A stretch of DNA of 64,000 bases. Source: Candidatus Lindowbacteria bacterium RIFCSPLOWO2_12_FULL_62_27 (GTDB taxonomy: Bacteria > Lindowbacteria > 2-12-FULL-62-27). Each line of letters opens with the position of its first letter. The first letter of the stretch is position 1. Shown piece by piece: positions 1-15,000 of this stretch. Location: the NCBI GenBank assembly GCA_001784175.1, contig MFPR01000040.1:1-64000 (forward strand), in the 5' to 3' direction. The position numbers and the translations under genes were made by a program. A model generated the notes under the pieces. That model made no database searches. It saw nothing but the letters and a program-made list of their open reading frames with translations, and was not told the DNA's origin.

Positions 1-3000
1 TATTACGATCGTGTCCTCGACGCCCCCGCCTCGCACGATCACCGTCGTACGCGTGTCCACGTTCGAGCCGCGCACGATCAGGACGACCTTCGAAGATCGT
101 GGCAGCACCGTGTCGCCGCCGGCGGCTACCGCGATTGCCTTGCCTGCCGTGTCGGCGCCGTTCACGCTCACCTGCCCGCCGCTGCGCACGCTCTTGTTGC
201 CGACGGCGTCTGTCGCCGTCGCGTAGATCACATTGTCGCCCTGCGACAGAGTCACGGTCGTCGTCCATTCGCCTGTCGTCGCGCTCGCCGTCACTGTGCC
301 CTTGTCCGTGCCGTTCACGTTCACCGTTACGGTCGCGCCCAGTTCCGCAATGCCGGCCACGGTCTGCGTCGTGGCGGACACCGCAAGGTTGTCCGGGCTG
401 GTAATGCGTGGCGTCGGCGGCGCCGTCAGGTCCGCGACCACCGTCAGTTCCGCCGATACGACGTCGTTGACGGTCGGGTCCTGCGCGATCAACTTCACTT
501 TGTACGTCCCCTCCGTCGCGTAGGAGCCCGTGTCGGTCCGGCCGTTCCACGTGAAGGTGTAGGTGTCGGCGGCGCTGGGTTTGGTCACGTCCGAATCGGC
601 CCGGATCGTCCGGACGATCGAGTCGGACGAATTCAATACCTGCAGCGTCAGGAGGGCCGCCTTGGTCGTGCTGAATGACACGATTGTCTCGTCCTTCACG
701 CCGTCCCCGTTCGGGCTGATCCGCGTCTCCGTTACGGCGAAATTGACGATCTGAAGCACCGCGCTCTGCGCGCGCAACGCCGCTGTCTTGATCTCCAGAT
801 TGCCCGACAGGTCCTGCACGGTGACCTTCACGTCGTAATCGCCGTCGGCAATGCCGCTGGGGCCGGCCGTCGCCGTGTAGTCGCCCGAGCCGGCAAAGGG
901 CGGCTGGTAGACCAGGTCCTGAACTTTCGCGCCGTCTTTCTTGAACAACTCCACCCGCATGTTGCCGCCGGGCTTGGTCCGCAATTCAAAATCGAAGTTC
1001 GAGGCCAGCGCGGCGTTCGAAAACTGGCCGCTGACGCCGGTCACGGTCGCGAATTCCGTGTTCACGTCGTATACCGTGTTGACCGGGTCCGACGACGACA
1101 GCGTGACGGGCGCCGACTGGATGGTGGCGCCGGTGGCGTCCGTGCCGTTGACCTGCAGCGTCAGGCTCTGGTTGCTGATCTTCGTCTTGACGAACTGCAG
1201 CTTCGACGGTTTCGACGGGTTCACCGGCCCGAAGAGCGGCGTCATGCTTCCAAAGGCGTCCCCGGCGTTGTGGAAGAAGTTGATCCGCTCGAGGAGTTCG
1301 GAGCTTTCGACGTTTGACACGGTGACGGTGATGGTCGCGATGTCGTTGAGGTTGTCGTTGTTGGGGGAAAACGGGTTCGGCGTGACGCCGGTGATGACCA
1401 CCGTCGGCAGGATCGTGTCGAGAATGACCTGGCCCAGCTTCTGTTTCGTCTGATTCCCGCTTACGTCCGTTGCCGTGATCCAGACATCGTAGGTGTTGTC
1501 CGCCACGCCGCCGTCCCACTCGAATTTCACCTGGCCGCCGATGCGCAGCGCGCCCACCGACACCGTGTCCAGCGCGTTCTCGGGACCCGCCGCGCCCGCC
1601 GACGTGATTACGATGGTGCAGTAGGCGTTCTCCGACAAAAGAAACAGGATGTGGGCTGTGTCGTTCACGCCGTCGCCGTTGGGCGAGAAGGGATTCGGCA
1701 TGATTGAAGCGTCCGAAACGTTGGGCGAGATGATGTCGGTCGCGCCGGTGTCGTACAAGACCGTGATCGTGTCCATGGCTACGGAAACGTTTCCGGCCGA
1801 ATCGATCGCGCGCGATACGATGTAGACCACGGTCTCGCCGTACGCGCCGCTCACGCCGAGCTTGGTCCAGTTGATGTAATAGGACCACGCGGTCGTCCCG
1901 GTGGCCGTGTCAAAGGACAGCGCGCCGCCCGCGCCGCCGGTGTCCAGGCCGATTTCGACCCGCACCACGCTGGAGGTCGTGTCGCTTGATTTGCCGGACA
2001 TCGTGAAGTTCAAGTTGAACTGCTTGTTCGTGGCCGGGAACAGGATCAAGGCACTCGGCGGGGTGGTGTCGAAGGTGAATTTCCGGGTGAAGGTCCCCGA
2101 ATTGCCGGCTTTGTCCTTGCGCGTCACGCTGATCTCGTACTGGCCGTCCTCGGAGGCCGTGTCCAGGGGGTTCGACAGCGTCAGAATCACCGAATCGCCG
2201 CTCGAAGTCTGCGTGGCCGAGATCAACGCCACGCCCTTCGTCAAGGTCACGATCGACGACACGCCGTCCACGCCGGAAAAACTGTCCACCAGCGCCACCA
2301 CGAAACTGTCGATCCGTACGTTGAAGAGTTCGGCCTCGGTGATGTTGTCGGTCGTGCCGTTCCGCAGGATGTTCGCCACCAGGGGTGCGGTCGCGTCGAA
2401 GACGATGGCCGTCGTCTCCTCCGTCATCACGTTGCCGCCCTTGTCCCCCGCGCGGATGTTTACGCGGTAGACGCCGTCCGATCCGCCCGTCTTGGTCAGC
2501 GGGCTGATCAGCGTGAGGGTGGCGGCGGACACGCCGTCGTTGGTCATCGTGCCCTGCAGCACATTGCCGCCGGCGTCCAACAGTCGGATGAGAACGCTGT
2601 CAAAACTGATCCCCGCGCCCACTTCGGTGAACGTCGCCTGGATCTGCGTCACCGTGTCGGTCACTGTCGTGTCCACGGCGGTGACGGTGTCGGCGCCTGC
2701 CAAAAGCGTCGTGCGCGCCGGCGCCTGCTGGTCGAAGACGAATCCGCGGCGCTCCACTTTCTGGTTGCCGGCCGCGTCCAGGGCGGCTACGGTGATGTCG
2801 TAGGCGCCGGATGCGGGCGTCGAATCGGTGAGCCGGAAGACCAGGAGAGAATCGCCGGCGTTGCTGAGCGAGCCGCCGATGGTCTGGCCGGTCGTCAGGT
2901 TCGTCAGCGTGATGACGCTGGCGCCCAGGCTGACGCCGCCGCGGTACTTGAATCCCAGCTCGCCCGCCGTCTGGCTCGAGGAATCCGTCATCTGTACGGC

Positions 3001-6000
3001 CACGGTCTCGATCGTCGCGCCGGCGCCGAAGAGCCGGCCCTCCGAGATCGAGTCGCCGCCGCCCTGGTTGTTCACCCAGAAAAATCCGTCGATGACGCTC
3101 GGGCCTACGCTGTCCACCACAAAAGAGTCCGTCAGCGTTGTCGTGTTGCCCGCGTTGTCCTGCGCCACCACATAGATGCCGTACACGCCGTCCTTCTTGC
3201 CGTCCCCCACGACGTCCAGCACCAGGTCCATCGTGATCTGGTCGCCCGGCGTCGGGCCGTTGTTGGTCAGCGTGACGCCCTGATTGACGGCCTCGGGATT
3301 GACGAGGCGCGCGCCGCCGGTGGTCGCGTTGATGTTCAGGCCGGCGTTCTGCCCGGTTGTGCCCGGATCGACCAGCTTGACCTTGACCTTGCCGATGCCT
3401 GTCCTGACCGTCGAATCAAAACTCGAGATGATCTTCGTCGTCGCCGCCTGGCCGGGCTTTGTGTCTGATTCGACCGACAGCCAGTCCGTCGTCGTGAAGG
3501 CTGGCGGCGTGGCGTCGTAGACGAATTTGTCCGTTGTGCCGACGGCCTGCGTGTTGCCGGCGTTGTCCACGGCGGACGCCGAGATCGTGTATTCGCCCTC
3601 GCCGCCGCCCACGAGCGTGCTGTTCGGAATCCGCACCTGCCACGTGTCGAACCCGCCGCCCGATACGGAGGTGTCGATCGAGCCGCCGGCGTCCGTCGTC
3701 TTCGCCGTCGTCACCGACCCGTTCGGCGCTGTCACCTGCACGTCCACCCGAACGAGACCCCCGGTCTTGCCGGCCGGCGTGCTTCGGCCGATCACCACGA
3801 GGTTCTCCGAGGCGCTCTGCACGCTCTTGCCGTTGAACGGCTTCGCCTGGCTGCTCAGCTCCTCCTTGACCGTCGTGATCGTCGTCACGGGCGCGGCGTT
3901 GTCCAGCCGGAAAAAGACGAATTGATCGTCCGCACGGACCTCCAGCGACAGGCCGGTCGCGTCGCTGTCGCCGGACTTGACGCCGATCGTGTCCAGCCGC
4001 GTGAAATCGATCGGTCCGACCACGGACTGGCCGATCAGCGTTCCTGTATCTATGACGATCGTGTCCTCAAGACCGCCGCCCCGCACGATCACCGTCGTCC
4101 GCGTGTCCACGTTCGAACCGCGCACGATCAGCGCGACTTTGCTCGCGCGCGGCAGTACTGTGTCGCCGCCGGCGGACACCGCGATCGCCTTGCCCGCCGT
4201 GTCGACGCCGTTCACGCCGACCTCCCCGCCGCTCCGCACGCTCTTGTTACCGACCGCGTCCGTCGCCGTGGCGTAGACGACGTTGTCGCCCTGCACGATC
4301 CCCACGGTCGCGCTCCACGCGCCGGTCGTCGCGTTCGACGTGACGGTGGCGACGTCCGATCCGTTGACGTTGACGGTGACAAGCGCGCCGGCTTCGACCG
4401 AACCGCTGATGGTCTGGCCGGCGGCGGAAGTCGCGAGGTTGTCGGGCGTGAAAATCTGCGGGGGCGCGGGGCGCTCATTGTCGAGGGTGACGTTGCCGCT
4501 GGCGGTCAGGATCTGGCCGTTGCCGCCGTCGATGGCCGTGACTTTCCAGTAGTATGTCTTCGTCGCGTTCGGGCTTAGGATGCCGCCGGTGTCGGTCTTG
4601 CCCCGGAAGATGAACGACTTCGACGCCGGAAAGACGTTGACGGTCACGCTGTCGTTGAAGACCGCGGTCGTGTCGCTCGGGTTCGCAAAGACTTGGAACA
4701 GCACCGTCGCGCTGTCCTTCGCGCCGTCCGACGTGAACCGGATGGTCGTGAAATCGTTCTGCGCGTCGCCGTTCTCGGGGCTGATGGTCGCCGGGGTGAT
4801 CGAAACGCCGGTCAGCGAGAACGGTGTGATGTCGATCTGCACTTCACTCGAGGCCTCCGACGTCAGGCCGTGCCCGTCCACCGCGGTCACCACGATCCGG
4901 TACAACCCGTCTGGAGGCGTCGGCGCGCCGGAACCGGTCCACGTCACGAGCGAGTCGGTCACGTCGCCCGGCACGTTGACCAGCGTCGCGATCAGCGCGC
5001 CCGTCGTCTTCGCGTAGACCTCCACCCGGCTGCTCACGGCGCTCACGGTCGTGTAGCGGATCGTCGTCACGTCGTCCTGGCCCGGGGTGGCGGGCGAGGG
5101 ACTGAACGGATTCGGAATGGGCGACTGCGTCAGCGTCAGCACGGGCGGCAGAACGTCCTTGATGCCTTTTACCGTCACGCTCGTCTTGTTGCCGCTCCGG
5201 TCGGTCACTCGTATTTCAAATGAGTAGGTGTCGTCCAGCACCAGGTTGCCGTTCACATCTTTTCCGTCCCACACGATCGCGTTCTGGCCCGCGCCCTGAG
5301 TCACACCGTTGGTCGGGACCGTGTCGATGAAGGTCCCGTCGCTGGACTTGATCACCACGAGCGCGGTGTCGACGGTTTCGTTCAATACATATTTGATGGC
5401 CGCGCCGGCCGCGCCGAACACCCCGGGATCGACCACGGCGTCGCTGATCTGCGGCGCCGTCACGTCGGTGATGCCGGTGTCGTACCGGATCGTCAGCGTG
5501 TCGCTGAGCGCGCCGGTGTTGCCGGCGGCGTCCACGGCGTAGGCGACGATCTTCCAGTCGCCCAGCGTGTCGCCGAGGAGCGTGAAGTTGATGGTGCCGA
5601 TCCAGGAGGCCGCGCCGGAGGCCTGGCTGTCCTGCTTCAGCTTCGTGATCTGGCCCATGTCGGTGTCCGGAACGTAGACCCGCACGAATACCTTCGCGAC
5701 GCTGCCGGTCGTGTCGCTCGCGGCGCCGGTCACGGCGATCGGCCCGATGTTGAACTGCGTGTTTTGCGCCGGCGTCACGATCCGAGCCTGCGGCAGGTCC
5801 TTGTCGAACACGAACGTCGCGGTTTCGCTCATGTAGTTGCCTGCCGCGTCAGCCGCCGTCACCACGATCGTACAGACGCCGACCTCCGACGCAAGGTCGA
5901 GGATGTTGCCCCCGCTCAGTTGCCGGCCCAGCGTGTCGGCGCCGGCCTCAAAGACCAACGTGCCGACTTTCTGGTTGGCCGCGTTGTAGAAGGTGAGGGT

Positions 6001-9000
6001 CGTGGTGTCGTTGTAGCCGGTGACGTCGGTGACCCGGCCGTTCGGGCTTGTCACGGTGTCCACGAGGTCGACGCCGGCGAACACGACGCTGTCATTGTAG
6101 GCCCGTGTCGCCACGTGGACGGTCTGCAGGCCCGATCCGGTCTTTGTCACCGGGATCGTTTCGGTCACGCTCGCGCTCGAGCCGTGGACCAGCACGAAAT
6201 CCTGCAGGGTGGGTTTCACCGTGTCATAGCGGAGAATGCGCGTGTCTTCTAGAATGTTGCCGGCGCGGTCTGTCACCCGCACCCACAGGGCATAATCGCC
6301 GTCCTGCGTGCCGCCGGTCGCGCGGCCCAAGCTGAGCGAGCTCACGTCGATCTGCGCGGCGACGCCGCTCGCGTTGAGGGACAGGGTCGTGGCCGGCTCG
6401 GTGAAGGCGCTGTCGCCGTTTTCATCCCAGATCCATTTGAGTTCCGGCGGCGTGTCGGAGCTGACGCCCGTGACCGTGTCGCCCACCCGGACGGTGATGC
6501 TGTCCAAGCGGTTCATCTTCGCGCCGGTGTCGGGCGAGATCGTGAAGAACGGCAGTTGCGCATCATATTTGAACGTCCGTTTCTCCGTCCGCTGGTTGCC
6601 CGACTGGTCAAAGGCCGTCACCTGCACCTCGAGGTCGCCGCTGATCGGGGTCGAGTCGGTCAGCCAGAAAATCACCAGCGAATCGCCGGCGCTGCTCACC
6701 ACGCCCGATACGCTCTGGCCCGTGGTCTTGTTCGTCGCGCTGATGGAACTGCCGGAGAGGTTGACGCCGCCGTTGAATTTGAAACCGAGGTCGGTCGTGA
6801 CCTGGCTCGACGAATCGGTGATCTGGACGACGATCGAGTCGATGACCTGCGTCGCGCCGAAAATCTGGCCCTCCGAGATGGTCGCGCCGCTGCCGCGCTC
6901 GTTCAGGTAAAAATTGCTCCCGACCACGGTCGGGCCCACGCTGTCGATCACGAAGGAGTCCCGCAGGGTCGCCGTGTTGCCCGCGTTGTCCGACACCACC
7001 ACCTGCACGCCGTAGACGCCGTCCTTCTTGCCGTCGCCCGCCACGTCGAACACCAGGTCCAGCGTGACTTCGTCGCCCGGCGTCGGGCCGTTGTTGCTCC
7101 GCACGATGCCGACGTTCGCGCCGGCCGGATCGATCAGACGCGCGCCGCTCGTCGTCGTGTTGATGTCGACGCCCGCGTTGTTCTGAGTCGTCACGGGCGG
7201 CGCGGGGTCGGCGAATTTCAGCTTCACCTTGCCCACGGCCGTGCGGACGGACGTGTCAAAACTCGTCAGCGTTTTTGAGCCGGCGGCCGTGTCGAGCACC
7301 ACGATCGCGGCGGTCGAGGCGAAGGCGGGGGCGGTCTGGTCCAGCGTGAAGGTGGACACGGTGGAACTGTCCAGGTTTCCGGCGTTGTCAATCGCCACCG
7401 CCACCACCTGATAATCTCCGTCGCCGCCCGCCACCAGCGTCGAGTTCAAAATCCGCGCTACCCATGTGTCAAACACCGCGCCCGCGTTCGTGTCCGGATT
7501 GTTGATCCCCGGAAACTCCGTCGTCTTCACCGTCACCGTCGTCTTGTTCGGCAGGGTCACCGTCACGTCGAGCCGGGCCAGCCCCCCCGTCACGCCGGCC
7601 GGATTGCTCCGGCCGATCACGAGGACGTCCTCCGTCGCGTCCAGCGTGCTCTTGCCGTTGAAGGGACTCACCTGGCCCGACGCCTCCTCCCGGATCGTCG
7701 TGATGCTCGGTTTCGGCGCCACATTGTCCAGCCGGAAAAATACGTATTGATCCTCTGCGCGCACCTCCACCTGCAGGCCGCTGGCGTCGCTGTCGCCTGA
7801 CTTCACCACAATCGTGTCCAGCCGCGAGAACTCGACGGTCCCCACCACTCGCTGGCCGATCGTCGTCCCCGTGTCGAGCACGATCGTGTCCTCCTGAGCG
7901 CCGCCCTTCACCACGACCACGGTCCGCGTGTCCACGGTCGACGCGCGCACGATCAGCACGACCTTGCTCGCGCGCGGCAGAACCGTGTCCGCGCCCGATT
8001 CGAGACCGATCCCCACGCCTACGGTGTCGCTCACACCCGCCAGATTCACCTGCCGGCCGCTCCGGACGCTCTTGTTGCCTACCGCGTCCGTCGCGGTCGC
8101 ATAGATCACGTTGTCCCCCTGCGCGTTCGACACCGTCGCGCTCCATAACCCGGTCGACGCGTTCGCCGTCACGGTCCCCACGTCCGTCCCGTTCAGGTTC
8201 AGCGTCACGCTCGCGCCCGGATCCGCCGATCCGCTCACCGCCTGATTCGCCACGGACACCGCCAGATTGTCGGACGTGAAAATTTGCGGAGGCGCCGGCT
8301 TCGTAAAATCAACCACGATCGTGGTGTCGGACGTCACCACGTCGTTCAGCGTCGGATCCAGCGCGCTCAGCTTCGCCCGGTACGTTCCTTCCGTCACCAC
8401 AAGGCCGGCATCGCTCTTGCCGTTCCACGTAAACGCGTACGGCCCCGCCGCGCTTGGCTGGGTGGCGAGGGTGTCGGATTTCAGCGTGCGGACCACGGAA
8501 TCGGCCGCATTGAGGATCTGGAGCGTCAGGAGCGCCGGTTTCGTCGTCGTAAACGATATGATCGATTCGTCCTTGATGAAATCGCCGTTCGGGCTGATCC
8601 GGCCTTCCGTGACGGCGAAAAAGTTGATCTGCAGCCGGGACGAGGCGGCCGTCACATCGGCCTTCTCCACGGTCACGTTCCCGCTGTTGTCCTGCGCACG
8701 CACCACCAGCACGTAGACCCCGTCCGACAGCGTGGTGGAGCCTTGCGGGAAGGTCACAAAATACGTTCCGTCGCCTTTGAAGACGGGACTGAACGTCAGA
8801 TTGTCCTGTCCGGAAATTACATTTCCGGACGGATCCTCCGCGCGGACGGTCACGGCGCCTTCCGATGAAAACACGATGATGGGAATGCCGGTTTTGCCGT
8901 CCCAGGCGGTCTGGCTGGCGCCCGTGACGGACGCGACGGAGATGGCGTCGATTTTGGAGAATTTCTGGCTCGTCGAAATCGTGCCGTTCGCCGGCAGGGA

Positions 9001-12000
9001 CACCGTCGGGTTGATGCTGTTGCCGTTTTCATCAATGCCGACCACCTGGATGTTCACATCTCCGTTGGCGGGCATCTGCCCGGACCCTACAAAAAAGACG
9101 CGGGCCGGCGAAACCAGCGTCCGGGGCAGGGTGAAATTGCCGGTGGTTCCGAGGTTGGTCGAACCTTGCTGGGTGGCCAGATCGGACACGGACAGCGTTC
9201 CGATATCCTCGCCCTGGACGCCGGCGACGGAAAACGTCATGGTGGTCGCGTCGTTGATGTTGTCGTTGTTGGGCGAAAACGGGCTGGGCGAAATGCTCGT
9301 GATGGTCACGACGGGCAGAATCGTGTCGAGCCGGATCCGGCCCAGTTTTTGCGTGATCTGATTGCGGCTCGCGTCCACCGTCACGATCCAGATGTCATAC
9401 GTGTTGTCGAGCAGCCCGCCGTCCCAGGAGAACTTGACCAGGCCCGCGGATTTGGACACGTTGACGGCAATCGTATCGAGGGCGTTTTTGAGGTCGGTGG
9501 AGAGCGTGCTCAGGACCAGCAGGGTGCAGGAGGCGTTTTCGGACAGGACAAAGACAATATCCGCGGTGTCGTTGACGCCGTCGCCGTTCGGAGAGAACGG
9601 GTTGGGGGTAATGGAGACATTCGACACATAGGGAGGCGTGATGTCCGAGGCGCCGGTGTCGTAGAAGATCGTGAGGGTGTCGGCGGGAACCTCCGCATTG
9701 CCGGCCGCATCGACCGCACGGGTGACAAGGATGACAAAGGTTTCTCCGTATTGCGACTTCACGCCCAGTTTGGACCAGTCGATGAAGTACGACCAGTTCT
9801 GCGCGCCGGTGGCGGTGTCAAACTGCAGGACACCGCCGGCGCCGCCCGTATCAAACCCGATTTCGACCCGGCTGATCGATGAGGTCGTGTCCCGCGCGGT
9901 TCCCGAAATGGTGATGTTGGAGTTGAATTTCTGGTTGCTCGATGGATAGACGAACGCGGAGGAAGGCGCGGTCGTGTCAAACGTGAATGTGCGCGTGAAG
10001 GTGCCGGAATTGCCGGCGCGGTCCTTCCGCGTGATGCTGAGGATATAGGGGCCGTCCTCGGGGGTGGTGTCCAGCGGGTTGCTCAACGCCAGGATCACGG
10101 AATCGCCGGCCGTCGTCTGCGTGGCCGTGAGCGTCGTCACGCCTTTCGTGAGCGTCACGATGGCCGACAGGCCGTCCACGCCGGAAAAACTGTCGACGAG
10201 CTGGACGACAAAACTGTCCACCCGGACGTTCAGGATCCGGCTGTCCGTGATGTCGTCCGGCTGGCCGTTGCGCAGAATGCTTAAAACCGCCGGCGGCGTC
10301 ACGTCGTACATGATCGTCGTCGTCTCCTCCGTCATCACGTTGTTCGCCTGGTCGGCGGCCCGGATGTTCACGCGGTAAATGCCGTCCGAGCCGCCGGTTT
10401 TCGAAAGCGTGGTGACCAGCGTGAGGGTCGCGGCGGACACGCCGTCGTTGGACATCGTGCCCTGCAGGGCGTTGTTGTTCGCGTCAACCAGCCGGATCAC
10501 CACGCTGTCGAAACTCAGGCCGGAACCGACTTCGGTGAAGGTCACTTTCACCGCCGACACCGTGTCCGTCACGATGGTGTCCGAAACGGTGACCGTCTCC
10601 GATCCCACGATCAGGGCGGTCCGGGACGGCGCCTGCTGGTCGAAGGTGAAGCCTCGCTTTTCCGTCTTCTGATTGCCGGCCAGATCGAACGCGGCCACCA
10701 GAATCTCGTAGACGCCGGAGGCGGGGGTCGAATCGGCCAATTGGAAAATCAAGAGCGAATCGGTCACGCTCGACAGCGTCCCGCCGGCGCTCTGGTTCGT
10801 CGTCTTGTTCGTCAGCGTGATCAAACTGGCGGCCAGACTCACGCCGCCGCGGTATTTGAATCCCAGATCGCCCGCCACCTGGCTCGACGAATCGGTGAGC
10901 TGGACCGCGATTGTCTCGATCGTCGCGCCCGGGCCGAACAGCCGGCCCTCCGCGATCGAGTCGCCGCCGCCCTGGTTGTTCACCCAGAAAAACCCGCCAA
11001 CCACGCTCGGTCCCACGCTGTCCACCACAAACGAGTCCGTCAGCGTCGTCGTGTTCCCCGCGTTGTCTTGCGCCACGACGTACACGCCGTACACGCCGTC
11101 CTTGCGGCCGTCGCCCGCTACGTCGAACACCAGGTCCATCGTCACTTCGTCCACCGCGTTGTTGCTCAAGGTCGATCCGATGTTCGACCCCGCCGGGTCC
11201 ACCAGCCGGGCGCCGGTCGTCGTCGCGCTGATACTGAGCTGCGAAACCTGCACGGTGCCCGGGTCCGTCATCTTCACCTTGACCTTCCCGACCCCCGTCC
11301 GCACGGTCGTGTCAAAGCTGGAGAGGGTCTTGGACGGGATGGCGCCGACCCCCGTGTCCGCCGTGACGTCGATCGCCCCCACGCTGACGAAGGCCGGCGG
11401 GGTGGCGTCATAAATGAATTTGTCCGAGGCCGGGAGCGGCTGCGTGTTGCCTGCGTTGTCCACGGCCGCGGCGGTGATCGTGTATTCCCCCTCGCCGCCG
11501 CCTTGCAGCGTGCTGTTCGGAATCCGGACCTGCCACGTGTCGTAGCCGCCGCCGGAGACGCTGGTGTCGATGGACCCGCCCGCGTCTGTCGTCTTGACGG
11601 TCGTCACCGATCCGTTCGGCGCGGTCACGGTCACGTCGACGCGCACGAGGCCGCCGGTCTTGCCGGCCGGAGTGCTCCGGCCAAGAACGAGTATGTTTTC
11701 AGACGCGCTCTGCACGCTCTTGGCGTTGAACGGCCGGACTTGCCCGGAGAGTTCCTCTTTCTGCGTCGTGATCGTCGTCACGGGCGCGGCGTTGTCCAGC
11801 CGGAAAAAGACGAATTGATCGTCCGCGCGGACCTCCAGCGAAAGACCGGTCGCGTCGCTGTCGCCGGACTTGACGCCGATCGTGTCCAGCCGCGTGAAAT
11901 CGACCGATCCGACCACCGACTGGCCGATCAGCGTTCCTGTATCTATGACGATCGTGTCCTCGACGCCCCCGCCTCGCACGATCACGGTCGTCCGCGTGTC

Positions 12001-15000
12001 CACGTTCGAACCGCGCACGATCAGAACGACTTTCGAAGCACGCGGCAGCACCGTGTCCCCGTTCGATTCGATGCCGATCTGCACGCCCGTGTCGCTCACG
12101 CCTGCCATGCTCACCTGCCGGCCGCTCCGAACGCTCCGGTTTCCGACCGTGTCCACCGTTATTCCATATATAATGTTGTCCCCCTGGGACAGGCTCACGG
12201 TCGCCGTCCACAGGCCGTTGATCAGGTTCGCTGTCACTGTGCCCGCGTCCACGCCGTTTACGTTCAGAACCACCTGCGACCCCGGCTCCGCCTGGCCGGT
12301 CACCGTCTGGAGTCCCGCCGACACCGCCGCGTTGTCCGACGTGAAAATCTGCGGCGCGGCCGGACGCAGGTTGTCGATCTCCACGCTGCCGCCGGCCGTC
12401 AGGACATGCCCGTTGCCGTCCACCGCCGTGACTTTCCAGTAATGGGTCTTCGTCGCCTTCACGCTCAAAACCGCGCCGGTGTCGGTCTTGCCCCGGAACG
12501 TGAACGTCTTGACGGCCGGAAAGACGTTGACGGTCACGCTGTCGTTGAATACCGCGATCGTGTCGCTCGGGTTCGCGAATACCTGGAACCGGATCGTCGC
12601 GCTGTCCTTTGCGCCGTTCGCCGTGAAGCTGATGATCGAAAAATCGCTCAGGCCGTCCGCGTTCTCCGGGCTGATCACCGTCGGGCTGATCGCGACGCCC
12701 GTCAGTGTGAACGGCGTGCGGTCGATCTCCACTTCGCTCGATACCTCCGACGTCAGGCCATGCCCGTCCACGGCGGTCACCACCAGCCGGTACAGACCGT
12801 CCGACTGGCCGCTGCCGTCCCATACGACCTGCGTGTCCGTCGCGTCACCCGACACCGTCGCGCCCGTGATGCCTGCCGGCACGAGCGTCGCCACGAGTAT
12901 CCCCGACGACTTCGCAAATACATCCACCCGGCTGCTTACGGCGCCTACGGTCGTGTACCGGATCGTCGTTACGTCGTCTTCGCCGGGCGTCACACCGGGA
13001 CTGAATGGGTTCGGAATCGCCGATTGGGTGAGCGTCAGGATCGGCGGAAGAACGTCCTTGATCCCGCTCACCGTCACAATAGACTTGTTGCCGCTCCGGT
13101 CCGTTACGGTGATCGCAAACGTGTAGGTGTCGTCCAGCACAAGATTGCCGTTCACATCTTTTCCGTCCCACCCAACCGCGTTCTGGCCCGCGCCCTGCGC
13201 GATCCCCACGAACGGGACGGTGTCCACGGCCGCGCCGGCGCTGGTCTTGATCACCACGAACGCGGTGTCCGCGCTTTCGCTCAATACATATTTGATGGTC
13301 GCGCCGTTCGCGCCGAATACCCCCGGATCGACCGTCGCGTCGCTGATGACCGGCGGCGTCACGTCCGTGATCGACGTGTCGTACCGGATCGTCAGCGTGT
13401 CCGCCAGCACGCTCGTGTTGCCCGCCGCGTCCACTGCATACGCCACGATCTGCCAGTCGCCCAGCGTGTCGCCAAGCTGCGTGAAGTTCACCGTGCCGAC
13501 CCAGCTCGCGGTCCCGGTCACGGCGCTGTCCTGTTTCTGTTTCCGGACCTGCCCGAAGGCCGTGTCCGGCACGTACACGCGCATGTAGACCCGCGCCACG
13601 CTCCCCGTCGTGTCGCTGGCTGCGCCCGTCACCGCGATGGGGCCGATGTTGAACTGCGCGTTCTGCGCCGGCGACTGGATCTTCACCTGCGGGTTGTCCT
13701 TGTCGAAGACGAAGGTCGCGGTCTCGCTCATGAAATTCCCCACGGCGTCTACGGCGGTCACCACGATCGTGCACACGCCTGCCTCGATCGCGGCGTCCAG
13801 AATGTTGCCGCCCACGAGACGCCGCCCCATCGTGTCGGCGATCGCTTCGAATTCGAACGTGCCGACCTTCTGGTTCGACGCGTTGTAGAAGGTCACGGTG
13901 GTCGTCTCGTTGTACGCCGCAACGTCCGTCACACGGCCGTTCGGGCTGGGCGAGCTGTCCGCAAGGTCCACGCCGACGAAGATGACGCTGTCGCTGTAGG
14001 CGCGCGTCGCCACAAAAACCGTGCGGCCCTGCGTGTCGGTCACGGCGGTGACCGGCATCGTTTCCGTGATGCTCGCGCTCGTGCCGTGCACGATCAGAAA
14101 ATCGATCCGCGTCGGCTTCACCGTGTCGTACCGCACGATCCGCGTGTCCTCCACGACGTTGCCGGCCTTGTCCACCACGCGCACCCACAGCGCATAGTCG
14201 CCGTCCTGCGTGCCGTTCGTGACCCGGCCCAGCGATGTGACGCTGGTGTCGATCTGGCCGGCCGTCCCGCTCGCGTTCAGCGTGATTGGTGTCGCCGGCT
14301 CGGTGAAGAGGCTGTCGCCGTTTTCGTCCCAGATCCACCGAAGCTGCGGCGGCGTGTCCGTACTCACGCCCGTGATCGTGTCCCCCACGCTCACGAGGAT
14401 GTTGTCCAGCCGGCTGGTCTTTGCGCCGGTGTCCGGCGCGATCGTGAAGAACGGCGCCTGCGCGTCGTATTTGAAGGTCCGCTTCTCCGTCCGCTGGTTG
14501 CCGCCCTGGTCAAAGGCCGTCACCTGGACCTCGAACTCGCCGCTCACCGGCGTCGAATCTGTCAGCCAGAAAATCAGAAGAGAATCGCCGGCGGAACTCA
14601 CCAGTCCCGCCACGCTCTGGCCGGTCGTCTTGTTCGTCATCGCTATGGAAGTCGCGGGCAGATTCACGCCGCCGCTGAAGCCGAATCCGAGATCGCTCGA
14701 CACCTGGCTCGACGAGTCCGTGAGCTGCACCACAATCGAGTCGATGGCGCTGGTCGCGTTGAATATCTGGCCCTCCGAGATCGTCGAACCGCCGCCTCGA
14801 TTGTTCAGATAATAATTGCTCCCGACTACCGCCGGGCCCACGCTGTCGATCACGAAAGAATCGGTCAGGACCGCCGTGTTGCCCGCGTTGTCCGACGCCG
14901 CGATGTAGACGCCGTAGACCCCGTCCTTCCGGCCGTCCGTCGCAACGTCGAAGACCAGGTCCATCGTGATCTGGTCGCCCGGCGTCGGCGCGTTGTTGCT

